From positions 86,443 to 150,442 of the forward strand of contig NMRB01000417.1 in the NCBI GenBank assembly GCA_002633025.1: 64,000 bases of DNA, read 5' to 3'. This DNA comes from Notospermus geniculatus. Lineage: Eukaryota; Nemertea; Pilidiophora; Heteronemertea; Lineidae. How positions within the stretch are numbered: the first letter of the stretch is position 1; each line of letters begins with the position of its first letter. Positions 1 to 12,670 of this stretch are shown here, one piece after another. The position numbers and the translations under genes are program-made. The notes under the pieces were generated by a model, which saw nothing but the letters and a program-made list of their open reading frames with translations, made no database searches and was not told where the DNA came from.

Positions 1-3000
1 GAGCCAACACCAAACCCAGCAGAGAGCCAGCTTATGTTATTTACAACAGGGAAGCCATTACCACCCTCCGAACTGGGAAAAACAGGAACTCAATCCCAAC
101 CATAAACATAAGTCTCACTCACAAATGCAAAGTTTACTTCAAAATACACCAACCCCAGAAAGCTCAGGGTTCTTAAATAAGAAGGGTGAAAAACTAAAAG
201 GCGTTGTCTACCATGCATGCCGTCAGGGAATGAGGCTTACCTGTAGTTTAACTGAACATAATTGAGAGAAAAGTACAAAAATCGGAAGGAAAAGAGGAGA
301 CCAACAATCCTCTAAGACGTGTAGAGAAGAAAGACGGTGCTTCCAGTGGAGAGCACCCAATTTAAGCAATAAAGTTACCTCATTCCCCACCGCAGCATGG
401 CAAACAATTACCTAACTAGAATAATAAACATCATGTGCAAATTCCTTCACACCACGCTTAAACATCAACAATACAGAACTGGAATAACCCTTGGGAAACT
501 AACATGTCAACATTGCATTCCAACATTTAAAGGTGTTGTGCCACCAAATCTCACGCTTTAAAGGCACAGTGTCCGTTACAATTTCATACTAACAACGTAG
601 GTACAGCAAACCAAGAAAGGGCAGCCTGGCAAGGCACTGCATTACAAGTAGGCCTAGGCTGTACTCCCTATGGTCAGTCACTGTGTCGTTTGCAAGCCGT
701 CTCACTCTGGTTTGTGCCCAAATCCTACAGTCATGACAGTGGTCATTGGTATAACAAACCCTTCGACAAAATTAAGAATAATTTTGTCACCTCACTTCAT
801 AAAACCTTTTCTAAGAACACACTCGGATAAGAGGGATTTGTGGTAAAGTTGTGACCGCCTTGTGCTGGACGGCAAGGCTATTGTTTTTTATGACTGGTAG
901 ACAAGTGATATATTATGTATAATTCTTGTTTTCCCTCGGTGGTTATTTCACACACATATCTTATGGTAAGCTGCTGTGTAAATAGAGGACAGAAAAACCC
1001 ACGAGTTGGCCACAGATTTGACAAAGTACAAAGCACGCCGATGTCATTTCGTGCAGACTCACAACCCGAAGGCGGCGTCCTAACGAGCATAACCCAAGAA
1101 GCTTAGTAGCACCTGAATAACATCGGGACAAAGCCTGTCATTTAAATTTCCTAAGCCGTGTTTCAGCTGCCACTTAAGGTAAACTTCACCGGAGCGGTGG
1201 CTTTGAAGGATCGGTGAGCCTGAGGCCAGGTATTTGTAAGGCCACCTTGAATATCACGGATGTCCATCAATAACTGTGACAGCCCCTTCAACGTACACAA
1301 TGTAAAGTGGTTTTTATTGTCATCAGGCTTCTTTTTGGTCGCGGAGGAGACCGACCTGCCACAGACAGACTTGAGATGGTCGTCCATCCGTGAATAGGTG
1401 ATAACGGACTTGCTGGTGGGTTGTGATTTTCACTGTTCTGACGAACCCTTCCATGATTTCGAGTGAACTAAAGCCTAGAAATAGCTGAATAATGGAAAGC
1501 GGTGGCCTCCCTTCCCTCAAAACCGCAAAATTAGCCAAAGTTTCAAAAGCTTACAAGGACTTAGTTGCCTTGCACTTTAAAAACGCTTGGAGCTCGCTCT
1601 CAGTGTGTACTCCAAATGAAATGCTCCACGCACGGGAGCTCTTCATTCGGTCCGAATGATGGATGTATCCCCCGGAGAAAAGTCTTGATTTAAACTTTTT
1701 CTCACTTGGCCGGGTGCCTTTGATAGCGATGGCCCTTAGGGGAGGGACATCGCTATCTGATGAGCTACAGTCTGTCGAGGAGCGTGATTGGCCCCGCAGA
1801 CGATACTTAATCTTCCACGAATTGAGAGATAGGAACGGGGATTTTGGTCAGTCGAAGACGAGGCAATGGGCCGTGAAACGAGCTGTTCCTTCTGATCTAT
1901 CTGGTTTGAACAGTTTCTTTGCTTTAAGATGGAGACAGAAAATACGATAGTAGGCGAAGAAGAGGCTGACGAATGATCAATGCAATCAAAACATATGACA
2001 CGCTACGGGCAGACGAAGTTCATGAAGTTAGACGCGCGCGAACGGCAAGAAACAAAAAACTTCAGTGGGTCCCCCTACCGGCAGTTACCATGTTACGTCA
2101 GTTAGGGCCTACTTGTACTGTACATCGAGCTGTTCTGTATCATGGTCAGTTTTTACCAGATGGACACAACTTCATGGCAGTTGCCGTCAGAAAAACGAGC
2201 CAGGCGTCCACGTCCATAATCTTCACCTGAGCTGAGGTAGACCATAGACGCGTGATCGGAAATAATGCTTTGGTTAGGAGCAAGGGGGCCGTGCCCTCAC
2301 TTTGGGACACTTCCGGGACTCCGATGGCAGATCGAGCGGTGACAGTTGTCAGAGATTAATGATCTTTGGTCCAGTGGATGTTGTGGTCCAGCTCACGGAT
2401 GATGGATGCGGTCGGTTGTCCGGTTCGACGTTATCTCTGGGACAAAGAGAGGAGGCCAATCGATAGCTTCCGATACACTTCCGCTCATTTCTACCATAAG
2501 CCGTCGCGTCAAAGCGCTGAATCTAACTGGACGATAGAAGGAGGTGTCAAGAATGTGACTTGTTTAGCGGCAGGAACTTGCCCCGAATCGATCAATCATA
2601 GAAATTTTATGTAGCATAGCGCCAGATTTGAAAATTATCCATAAATCTCGGGCGATTTGGAAACACCCAGAACAATATGATGCTTGTTGGCGTGACTGTG
2701 TAGTTGTCGCTTACGAAACAAATTTTTGTAGATGAAAACTCCATCAGAAAAGTATAGGCCTACTACTTCGAGCACTGACCTTGTCCGAATACTAGCTTGT
2801 TTGTAAGCTTACGAACGATGGGAAAAGGACTTGAAAGAATTCTGACGAGATGGACAGGTATTTTTCGATGATTTGACAAGCAGTTAGGTCTGGAAAATAG
2901 CACTGTCTCAGTCGTGGTCTGTCATTTCTCGCCTGGCAATCAAGGTTTTCATTTTAGCCCTCGGGACCTAGCCGTCTTAGCAGTTTGGTATGGCATGTGA

Positions 3001-3844
3001 AGCACCCGGCAGGCACTCAACCTATAAGAGGTCCATGCTCAAGTGTTCGTTTAGCTAGATCAAAGCAAAGCTTTGAGTAATGCAAAATGGCCAATTCTGT
3101 TAAATGTTCCTTCTGTCAGGCAAAAGCAATGATCCGATGGGATAAGCGTCGCTCTCAAACCTCTCAACGGGTTGGATCAGAGTTTAGAAAGCTTGACGGG
3201 TACTTACGTTCAAAATGGCCGCTAAACTTCAAAGAAAGAATAGGCACGTTCGTTTAAAGTAGGCCTATTGTTGTTTTTCGTGTTGTTCGTATATTTCATA
3301 AATAGCTTTAAGTTTTCATTGAGTCGACAGCCGTTGCAATGAAAATAACGAGTCGCAAATCGGTGGTAAATGAGGCGACGGGGTGGCTCGGTGCGTAATG
3401 ACAGGGCAAAGTGTCCCAAAGTAAATCCAGTATGATTCGCGTCAGGGTGGTTTTGTCCCCGTCAAATGTACCGTAAGGGCATCGGATAATGACGGCAAAT
3501 AGCCCCCGCCACCTTTACTCAATAGGTGCATCCGACCGGACAGCTTTCAAACCAGCACGGAGTTGCTCGGGGGGACGGAGAGGCCAGTAACAAGCCTGGA
3601 TGACATTGATGGCGGGTGTCTGTTAAAAACTAAGGGTCCCTAAACCTTTGTTCCTGCCAATCTCTGACTAACGTATCAAAAAAATCGACACTTTGGAAAA
3701 AGGAACGTCCCTAGCCTGTATTTTGAATTGTCTCCTTCGTGAATTCGGCACCTATCGGGTGTCGCTTAATTCTTCGGTCAGAAAAAAGCGCTCAGCAATG
3801 TCGCACGGCAAGTTTTTAGAAATTTTTAGAAGTTTTGAAAGCCG
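1..3844. other. Non-coding stretch, no gene recognised
   Basis: I see no conserved coding exon, RNA gene or clear transposon here. The open frames are under 110 codons, lack recognisable domains and lack convincing splice context. Scattered 'TAGGCCTA'-type words occur, as across the whole window. Distal regulatory DNA could be present but cannot be recognised without comparison to another species. Confidence 0.6.
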
Positions 3845-3853
3845 CTGCTTGCC

Positions 3854-3951
3854 TAAACTCCCTACGCAGTTGTGTACCGCGCCCCTTCGGTTTACTCGCG
3901 TAAACCGAGTAAACCGAAGGGGGCGCGGTACACAACTGCGTAGGGAGTTTA
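3854..3951. mobile_element. 98-bp palindromic MITE with 9-bp target duplication
   Basis: The element is nearly all inverted repeat. It begins TAAACTCCCTACGCAGTTGT and ends with the reverse complement, with the centre around a GTAAACC word. It is flanked by the perfect 9-bp direct repeat CTGCTTGCC (3845-3853 and 3952-3960). The same termini bound the 1181-bp element at 7870-9050. A 9-bp target duplication is typical of Mutator-like elements; the superfamily is an inference. It has no coding capacity. Confidence 0.9.
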
Positions 3952-3960
3952 CTGCTTGCC

Positions 3961-6018
3961 CTGGCAAAGTCGAAGATATGGAAAATGGCGCAGTTTTGTG
4001 TGTTCAGAGTCATGAATGATAAATGCCAAGTCAGCGTGCACGCTCTCATATGAACCACTCACTCGGATGTTAAAAGAGATTAATGTTACCCCTACAGGAG
4101 TTACGTGATATATCGTCGCTTATTTACAGGCAAAATATTTTGGGCCATCAGAAGAGAATTTATGTGCCGAGAGAAAAATGTCCCGGATGGTTTCGCGCTT
4201 GGCGGTATAAGCGGGTTGATGTAAAATGTGGAAGAGATTGGAACGGCGATGATATATGGCCTAGTTTGGAGAAAGTAATCTTTGTTTATTTATGTGATGT
4301 AGTTTGTCATGTTTATGTCATCGACGAATACCTCGTCCCCTGATCAATAGATTCTCGAAAATCTTTAAATTCCCTGCAAATTCTTCGTGATTCGCTCGCG
4401 GTGACACAGTGATGTTGGTCACCAATAGATGTCGCCAGCATCAAGACGCTGTTGTACGGTGTGATATCTGTGGTTATTTCCTCGACTACCAGTGTCCTCT
4501 TGACCCACAGACTGGCGGAATTAGCAGCGACTTGAATTTGAGAAAGGGGACACACAGAGAAGAATTAATGGAGTGAAATCACCACCGCTCCTGGCAGTTG
4601 AGGCATTTGCAATGTCACACGTTGATCTAAGATTGACACAGACCCATTCAAGTTTGGCTTTCGGCGGTCTTTGATCTCTGGTCGAGGTGGCTATAAATGT
4701 CTTTTAATTGGTCCCCCTTCGTATGCAAATTGACGATAAGTATCGGTAAACTCAATTTAATCGATTTTTACACATTAAAAATTGAATTGGTGGGAAAAGC
4801 CGTCTCGGTAATCGCCCATTGTCGCCCCTGTCACTCTAGGGCATTTGGGTTGAGCCGCGGAAATGTTTGGTCGACATGTTTGTTTACAACTTTTTTACAA
4901 CCAGTCATGCCCAGTGAGCAGGTCACTGAGAACGATATCACACCAGCATGTAGAGACACTGGAACATCTCCCCCAGAACTACAAATTCCTGTGTAATACA
5001 ATCTAATGTCCCCCCGATATGTGATGTCCCCCAACAATACATTTACGGATTAAGCGGCACCATTGAATTGGACTCTAGAGAGACCAAGACCCTTAATCCT
5101 GTGACAAACAATGCGGGGGACATCAGGAAGACTGGGAGGGGGGATTAGGTTCTATCACACCTGGCAAGATACCGCCTTTCGTCTGCACCGCAGAGAACGA
5201 GTGACCATTTCACTACAGCCGCCTGTCGTTTAAACTTGAAACTACAGCCCATAACAACGCAAGTCATGCGCTTGTTTTCGACAGAAGCCTTCGAAGTCAC
5301 TGTCATGACCGTCTGCTGCTAAAAATTCGGTCACAGTTTCATGAAAACTGTTCAGGAACGATTCAATGTTAACTTGAGTTAGAAAATTTCAGCACCAGTA
5401 ACGTTCGATAGCAGAATTTTGCATGAGTTATGACCGAAACGCGCTCGTTGTTTCAGATTAGAGTATGTATTACATTAATATTTAAGAAACCGTTGGGCAA
5501 GTTTGAAGCGAACCTCTTGGCCAACTGATTTCATATCACCAGGGGAGTTTTAAACAACGTGCCTTCATGCAGGCATGCCGTGATTTTCACCAGGCAGTCC
5601 ATCATTCTGACAGTAACACCTCTCCTGGGTGCGTTTCCATCTCCAGAGCAGACATGTTCAGAATGGATGATGGCGAGTTATCATCCCAGAACATAAATAG
5701 TTCTAAGTTTCTCCACGTTGATAAAATACCAATCTATCAAAGATGATTGGCAGAATATTTGATGAAATTGAAGCTGGAGGGATTAGTGAATGAAGAAAGA
5801 AAATTAACCATCTTGTCCGCCATTCCTGCGAGGTCAAGGTCAGTCATCCAACATGGCGGCGCCCGGTCGGCCAATCTCGTACCCAGATCTACCTCATCCG
5901 AGGATGTCCCTTTCCAGTGGTGTTGTAGGTACGTAAACCCACTGGGGACGAGTTTGCCGTCGGCGAGCTGTGTCTCAATGGTGGTCACCGAAACATAAAT
6001 ATTTCTATTTCCTTATCA
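3961..6018. other. Non-coding stretch, no gene recognised
   Basis: No supported exon or RNA gene. A 10-bp inverted pair (GATGTCCCCC near 5022, complement near 5124) may be the remnant of an old palindromic element, but the arms are too short to call. The small open frames on both strands look like chance. Confidence 0.55.
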
Positions 6019-6351
6019 CACTGTTAGAAATAACAGAAGATTTTACAGAAAATCTGTGCAGCATGCAGAGTCCCCAGGACGGTTCTGTAAAATTACAGAC
6101 CTCGTAAAATTACAAACTTAAATAAATGTCAACAGAGATTTGACTGGAGGCTGACCAAATTATATTTTCATACTGCCCTCAGAAGGCATCATTATGGGAT
6201 GTCCAATGGAGTCCAACCAATACAGGAAAACATGAATCATACCATAAAAAAATTATGTAAATTTACAGAAAGTGCTGGGGACTCTGCTGCAGGGAATTTC
6301 TGTAAAATTACTGCAGAATTACTACTGTAAATTTAATAATTTCTAACAGTG
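6019..6351. mobile_element. MITE with CACTG termini and 2-bp target duplication
   Basis: The termini are CACTGTTAGAAAT and its perfect complement ATTTCTAACAGTG, flanked by the dinucleotide CA on both sides. The interior repeats short words such as TTTTACAGAAA and TGTAAAATTAC in both orientations. CACTG ends with a 2-bp duplication resemble CACTA-type (CMC) elements. That assignment is an inference. No transposase frame is present. Confidence 0.75.
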
Positions 6352-6666
6352 CAGGTTGTGATTTGAAACTCCAAGTGCTTCTGAGACCACAAACTTTCTC
6401 TAAGGCGCGCCTCAGAACTTAACATTTTGACCCCTTCTTTGATAACTTGAGCCTGAAAGACTTATGTCAATATTTTTCTTCCTTGTATTAGATGGAATAA
6501 TCTTTTCATAATTAAAATTCAAATGTCGTTAATTAAAACTTCTGACAACGGCGGGAACTGGTACTACGAAAACAAGCCGGGTTGATGTTGAAACACGAAT
6601 GGCCGCCTCATGCTTTTTCTGTTTCATTATTCACCATCTCCTTCTTACATGATGACGACTAAAAAC

Positions 6667-6780
6667 GTGGTCGACATCCTCCCACAGCAGGAGCTTTTAC
6701 CTCGCGCCTCTTCATCCCTCAAGTGGAGTGTATGAAGAGGAACGAGACCAAAGCCCTGCTGTGGGAGGATGGTGGTCGAC
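6667..6780. mobile_element. 114-bp foldback MITE
   Basis: The left arm begins GTGGTCGACATCCTCCCACA and the right arm ends TGTGGGAGGATGGTGGTCGAC, its near complement. The inner arms also pair (CTCTTCAT with ATGAAGAG). I see no clear target duplication. It is a non-coding hairpin-forming element of undetermined family. Confidence 0.75.
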
Positions 6781-7450
6781 GAAGTTTCCTTCAACAGAAC
6801 AGAATGGCATTTACTAGGCAAAACCGTTGAAACACTGAGTTAAGATGCAAGAAGAGTGGTACCAAAAATACATGATGTAGTACCAAAAACTAAGCGCTGA
6901 AATAGTATTAATGCCAAAAAAACTGCAAATAACTCTGAACGGCCAGCGTTCCATACTACATTCATTCATCATTCTGATTGGCAGGGAGCTGATGAGATAT
7001 GTAAGCCCATCAAATCCATCAGATCTTCTTGTCTTAATGCTATCAACAATCGGACTTCAACGACTTCATAAATCACGGCGTGGTTACTGCAGCCAAGACA
7101 AAAATCCCCGGCGTTCTTTGAGGAATGTTATTGGGGTCAGGTACGCGTTCCTTCTTCTAAATTTCCCCCGTTGGCCGTAAATAAGATAAAGATAGATTTA
7201 CAACTCTGATAATGTAACTTTGTTTACAGAATTCAGTGTATACTTGTTTGTCAAGTTTGTGTGTTGCCAAGCTCGTGAGGAAAGAAAATAATGCGGATAT
7301 TTTATGAACGGACTGAGTGTTTGACGATTCGTGATGGAAAGGGACCCATCTTCGCCCAACACAGTCGTATCGGCCTCGTTCCCAGCTCGCGTCACGGTCC
7401 TGTGCATTCGGAACTTCCGAAGGCAACTGCTCGGCAATTTCCGTACGGTC
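6781..7450. other. Non-coding stretch, no gene recognised
   Basis: I see no exon, RNA gene or repeat that I can support. Open frames on both strands overlap one another and continue into the inverted-repeat element to the right, which argues against coding. Confidence 0.5.
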
Positions 7451-7784
7451 GCATTTCCCCTCGGACACAAGTCCAAGGCAGCCATCTTGAACGCGCAACG
7501 ATTGCCGTTCGTTTCTGCAGGTAATAATGCGGTTCGCCTCATCACACCTGCGCATGTATAAAATAGGGCACACAAAAACGTTGCATTATTGATCAATAAT
7601 TGGCAGATTGGGTGAGATACCGGTAAGTTTATATATAATATTATATAATATGGCTCAAATAATCCAGCAAATAAGGTTGAACATCTTAACGGGCCAAAAT
7701 TCGGCGAAAATAGTCCCACGGCGGTCACGTGGGTTTGATGATAAACAATATGGCTGCCTTGGACTTGTGTCCGAGGTGAAATGC
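7451..7784. mobile_element. Inverted-repeat element with 35-bp arms
   Basis: Positions 7451-7485 and 7750-7784 are inverted copies of each other with one mismatch (core GGACACAAGTCCAAGGCAGC). About 264 bp separate them. No target duplication is evident. It is probably a non-autonomous DNA transposon or its remnant. The long minus-strand frame crossing it is not considered a gene. Confidence 0.6.
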
Positions 7785-7869
7785 GCCGCCCAGTGACAGA
7801 TAAGCAGTTCGCCTCAGGTCGTCCCGAATGGGCCCTGTGTTGTTTCCGATTCCCCAGTAGATTGATTTC

Positions 7870-9050
7870 TAAACTCCCTACGCAGTTGTGTACCGCGCCC
7901 CCTTCGGTTGCTTTACTTCGTGTAAGTCGCCGCGGTTGGTCAACAGATGGCGTCTGGGCCTGGCGCGAGTTTAACAGCCTATCAGCACGCTGCTTTCAGA
8001 ACTCTTTAGCCCTTTCACTCCGTCGCCATACACCGAGAATTGACTGTGACCTCAGTCAGTGGCTGGGGTACTTGTAATGGAGATAAACAAAGTATCAAGA
8101 AGTGTGCCATGACTTCATGCCTCGTTGACAGTTGATGATGGATGATGGTCTCACAAGGAAGGGTGCTAGGCTGTGTACTTTCCAAAGTATTAGTATGTGT
8201 GTACAGGCTACCTCATACCTGGTGACAGTGTGTTGCTCATGAGCAAGGCAGTTTCCATGCATAGGGTTGAAGAACTGTTGCATTTGTTTTAAAAAATAAG
8301 TTGTTTGAAATAACAAATGGTAGGGCCTATAAATCGATATGTGAATTTGGTTAATAACATAATTCAGAAATCACCCACATTATACATCGTCGAGGTTTGG
8401 CTGCAACACCCTCTATAAATACATGTACCCGTAGTCATTATACCAGTATAGTGAAAAAGGAAATGGCACATTTCTTCTGAATTTCTTCAGTCATCTTTTA
8501 AATGCCGAGTACCAAGTACCAAATTCCGAGACCAGCAAGTATAGTATCCATCCAGCTCCTACCACACTAACAGATCAAGAGCACCTGGCTGTCAACCCAA
8601 AATGCCCCTTCATATACTCAAGGCCGGTAATGTACTCGCCTTGTCTCCAACAGTAACAAAATAGGCCTATCAGCCACACTGAGGTCACCCAGCATCACTT
8701 GGTACTGCTGTATTGCCATCACATGTTTACAAGTTGTGACAGGTTTATGGACATGGTCATTAGAGGCGCGCTTCAAAAACAATCAAAGCCACATGGGCCG
8801 GGGAGACTCCACATTCCTTATGTGTATGGCAACGGAGTGCTTTGGCAACGGATGTTCTTGTGCTACCATGGCTACGAATCGCTCGGCCAATGAAAAAGTG
8901 TCTCAGGCCAGCTTGGTTACCGGTTGCTCGGTGCTCTCATTGGTCGACTCTCTCAGCGCCATCTGTTGACCGAACGCGGCGAATTTTACGAAAGTTGTGG
9001 AGAGCGAGTAAACCGAAGGGGGCGCGGTACACAACTGCGTAGGGAGTTTA
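7870..9050. mobile_element. 1181-bp non-autonomous TIR element with 9-bp target duplication
   Basis: The terminal inverted repeats start TAAACTCCCTACGCAGTTGT and extend about 40 bp. The element is bounded by the perfect 9-bp direct repeat ATTGATTTC (7861-7869 and 9051-9059). The termini match the 98-bp MITE at 3854-3951, so both belong to one family. The interior encodes no recognisable transposase; its longest frames are under 80 codons. The 9-bp duplication suggests a Mutator-like element (inference). Confidence 0.9.
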
Positions 9051-9058
9051 ATTGATTT

Positions 9059-9105
9059 CCTGACCCGCCGCTAGGGTTGTATGACGACCCTAGCGGCGGG
9101 TCAGG
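9059..9105. repeat. Perfect 19-bp stem hairpin
   Basis: The arms CCTGACCCGCCGCTAGGGT and its exact complement are separated by 9 bp. The hairpin abuts the right target duplication of the neighbouring 1181-bp element. It may be a minimal foldback element. Nothing suggests a functional terminator or RNA gene. Confidence 0.75.
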
Positions 9106-10914
9106 GAACCAGTTTAATTTCCCAGCTCCAGCGCCTCAATCTCGTCACCAGTGTAGTGGTCAAAAGCGAAAGTACAACCGCCATGGCGGTTTACCAAACC
9201 AAGAATAAAAACCTTCTCTCCACCCTGCCGTAAGTCAGACTCCTATGATGGGCGACCCCTGGCGAGTACTGTTGGTAAAATCGACGTAGCGGGACATTGA
9301 CGTGATTAACGTCATTCCTGTCTGCAGTCAAGGTCTAAACCTCGTCCCCAGACAGTGTGCCTGGTATTGTCAACATCAGACCGGTTCCCATGGTGTATCC
9401 TGGCCAGTTTGTTCGGTCACTAATCGTGTTATTTTGTTTATCTCTGTTGCATTCTTTCTCCCTCCATCACCTGAATCAGTTTACCTCCCGCCTAATGGTC
9501 TTTAATTATATTTCCTTTTAAATCAATCGGGCCGAGGAGATATCAATGACAGGTAGGTCCAGCGATTTACCCCTCCTCGCCATACAAACTTAATGACCAA
9601 TAATGGTCAATTAAATCTTTAATGCCGTTTCATCCCCGCATCCATCCCTCAGGGCGGCCTGGGATCTGTTTCGCTCTATCTATTTTGACACGCGGCTATC
9701 CATCATGAGGCTAGCTCCGCGCTGTCGTAATGAACCGTGAAAGATGAAGACATCCACGTTTTCCAAGCCGTCGCTTCGCACAAGGTATGCGTTTGATCAT
9801 CGTCAGGCTGCGGCAGTCATTAGGGAAACATTAATGGCAATGTCTGTCTTCATTTATCATCGTGGATGACTGGTTGGGAACACGGTGTGTAAGCAAGCAT
9901 TATCTAATGCGGCGCAGGAACTCGCTGTCACATCAAATTCATCAATCACTACAGACCTGATCGGCTGGCTCGCGCGCAGGCGATATGGACATCTGTCAAA
10001 ATGAATTATTGTATCAATTATGATCAAAAGGGGAAGATAAAGCGGGTTTTTGTGTGTATGCACATACAGAATAATTTGAGAACTTTCAGAACTGACAACT
10101 GAAAATTGGCCTGGCTTTGATAGAAGTGACATCACGGAGCCCGGTTGTCGATAAACTAACACCTTTCGATTGATTATATCCGTGGGGCTCGCAAGTGAGC
10201 CATTCCGCCATTTTCGGTGTCAAGGCCGTTCATGGGACGAGGTTTTTTTCCTCCACAAAGATTGTACAACTCCCTCTATAGGCCTACTTCCACTACAGTA
10301 GGCCTACCTGTCAGTTCCGAGTTTCCTTTCTCATCCAACTCGTCGTGGCTGACTTTGGAAACTGACGGGACAGAATACTTCCGCTTCCGGTGCTGACCGC
10401 AGCGCCATCATACGGTAGAAGCGGGCAGGTCGAAGTTCCTATCAGGGTCGCAAAGACTTGACGCTGTGAGCATGTGTAGTTGATAATCAAGGATACATCA
10501 TTCAAAATCCGGCCGAGTCTTAGACATGTTAGAAAAGGTCGGTCCTGCTTTACTCCGACCAGCCTATCCAACTTCTTGAGTTAGTGGGGTTTTGTTGCCT
10601 ACTTCCCACAGATAAGATGCATAGCTGACTGATATAGACAACATTGGCCTGCCGCCTTCTGGAACTCTGGTAGGTCCAATGAGAGATCTATCTTCCTCGT
10701 CGGAGATAACCCTCGTCACGAAGGGCGTACGTTGGCGCAGTGCAGATGGCTAATACCATCCCCTAATTTCCTTGGTTCCCGCACTTATAATCATCCACAG
10801 GACATGAATTCTTAATTTCAAAGGCAGGCTCATCAATCATAATGGTACACAAACCTAATTCAAATCAGGGAGACGGAAGACTCGAGGGTCCCAGGGCAAC
10901 CTGACATTCATAGT
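9106..10914. other. Non-coding stretch, no gene recognised
   Basis: No supported exon, RNA gene or transposon. A small imperfect palindrome with TTAATGACCA arms lies near 9590. GTAGGCCTAC words occur near 10280-10310. All open frames are short and have no recognisable domains. Confidence 0.5.
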
Positions 10915-10999
10915 GAGAGAGACAACACTGGCTTTGGGACGTCTTGACGGGTGATGGAGAGAGACAACACTGGCTTCGGGACGTCTTGACGGGTGATGG
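10915..10999. repeat. Two-copy tandem repeat, 42-bp unit
   Basis: Two nearly identical copies of a unit with core ACTGGCTTTGGGACGTCTTG lie head to tail, with one substitution in that core. The repeat explains the small minus-strand open frame across it. Confidence 0.85.
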
Positions 11000-11794
11000 A
11001 TCATCCTTCTCGGCGGGAACGTCTTCCAAACTCGAGTCCTTTGGGCTCATCACTGACAGGTAGGATGGCAAAAAATCCGAAAAGTAATTCGGGCATGCCC
11101 GGGGCTTTCGTAAAGAATCCCTGAATTAGATGCCTAGCTCTTGATGAGCGTGGTGGCGGCTGATAAAACAGGGACTCGGCGTTCCTACTTATCTTCTCAT
11201 CTGCTCATCAATCAATCATGTCTATCGTCTGCTCGGCCTAGCAATACTCCAGTCCTACAATTAACTTCCAGCCCTGATACTTTAATCCAGCCGCCCAGAG
11301 AAGGTCGGTGTCTCTGTCATACAAAATTTATAAGATGTCAAAGAGTTGTCAATGAAGTGACAGAAGATATGTGATGCGGTCATTATTTCTGCCAGTTGTG
11401 TCTTGACCACGCACTCGCCGTCACTTCTGATGTATCACCATGAGCTGTCAGATGGACCGACGATCGGAGCATCACCGATGACCTCTACAAGAATATAGTT
11501 TTAATTACTCGGGGTAAGAAGTGCAGGGCATATTGAATCGAAATACTCCACCAAATACAGCATGGATTATCTTACCGACAATATTGAAAAGGAAGAGAGA
11601 GCAATAGGAAACTGTAGTGCTGGGGAAACTGCGTTGTCCGAAGAGGCTCGCCTCAATGAGACGAACTGACCAAGCCGCCCTGAGGACGCCTGATAAGGCG
11701 ATGGACAACGTTGTCGATGTATCAACAGCCGCGAAGACGGCGTGGGACGAGGTGGCCGTTTATCCTTGACGACACGAACAACTACTAACTGCAG
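11000..11794. other. Non-coding stretch, no gene recognised
   Basis: No exon, RNA gene or repeat that I can support. The short minus-strand frames running toward the minisatellite on the right have no domain signal. Confidence 0.5.
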
Positions 11795-12670
11795 CCAATC
11801 CGTTATCGAGCCAGCCAGTGGCTGGCCAGTCCACTGAGCCAAGTCATACTCTGTCTCCCCTCCAATCTGTTATCGAGCCAGCCAGTCCAGCCATCAAGTC
11901 ATAACGCTGCCTCCCCTCAACCAATCTGTCATCGAGCCAGTTCAGCCATCAAGTCATAACTCTGTCTCCCCTCAACCAACCTGTCATCGATCCAGTTCAG
12001 CCATCAAGTCATAACTCTGTCTCCCCTCAACCAANNNNNNNNNNNNNNNNNNNNNNNNNNNNNNNNNNNNNNNNNNNNNNNNNNNNNNNNNNNNNNNNNN
12101 NNNNNNNNNNNNNNNNNNNNNNNNNNNNNNNNNNNNNNNNNNNNNNNNNNNNNNNNNNNNNNNNNNNNNNNNNNNNNNNNNNNNNNNNNNNNNNNNNNNN
12201 NNNNNNNNNNNNNNNNNNNNNNNNNNNNNNNNNNNNNNNNNNNNNNNNNNNNNNNNNNNNNNNNNNNNNNNNNNNNNNNNNNNNNNNNNNNNNNNNNNNN
12301 NNNNNNNNNNNNNNNNNNNNNNNNNNNNNNNNNNNNNNNNNNNNNNNNNNNNNNNNNNNNNNNNNNNNNNNNNNNNNNNNNNNNNNNNNNNNNNNNNNNN
12401 NNNNNNNNNNNNNNNNNNNNNNNNNNNNNNNNNNNNNNNNNNNNNNNNNNNNNNNNNNNNNNNNNNNNNNNNNNNNNNNNNNNNNNNNNNNNNNNNNNNN
12501 NNNNNNNNNNNNNNNNNNCACCACCGCCACCAATCTGTCAAAGCCGGTCAGTCCCGCCATCAAGTTATAACTCTGTCTGCCCCCCCCACCACCACCACCG
12601 CCACCAATCTGTCAAAGCCGGTCAGTCCCGCCATCAAGTCATAACTCTGTCTGCCCCTCGACCAATAATC
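11795..12670. repeat. Minisatellite with a unit of about 55-60 bp, interrupted by an assembly gap
   Basis: Imperfect head-to-tail copies carry the core AGCCATCAAGTCATAACTCT, with variable CCAATCTGTCATCGAGCCAG segments. Copies occur on both sides of the N run at 12035-12518, so the gap lies inside the array and its true length is unknown. The right side also has a C-rich CCACCACCACCGCC insertion. Confidence 0.85.
12035..12518. other. Assembly gap, 484 N
   Basis: A run of undetermined bases inside the minisatellite. Frames called across it are artefacts. Confidence 0.99.

Noticed and set aside
5022-5130. Possible MITE with GATGTCCCCC ends
   Set aside because: Only 10 bp pair, with no target duplication and no second copy.
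7198-7728. 176-codon minus-strand open frame
   Set aside because: It overlaps frames on both strands and crosses an inverted-repeat element. No domain or splice context is recognised.
11984-12563. Long frames across the N run
   Set aside because: Artefact of undetermined bases inside a minisatellite.
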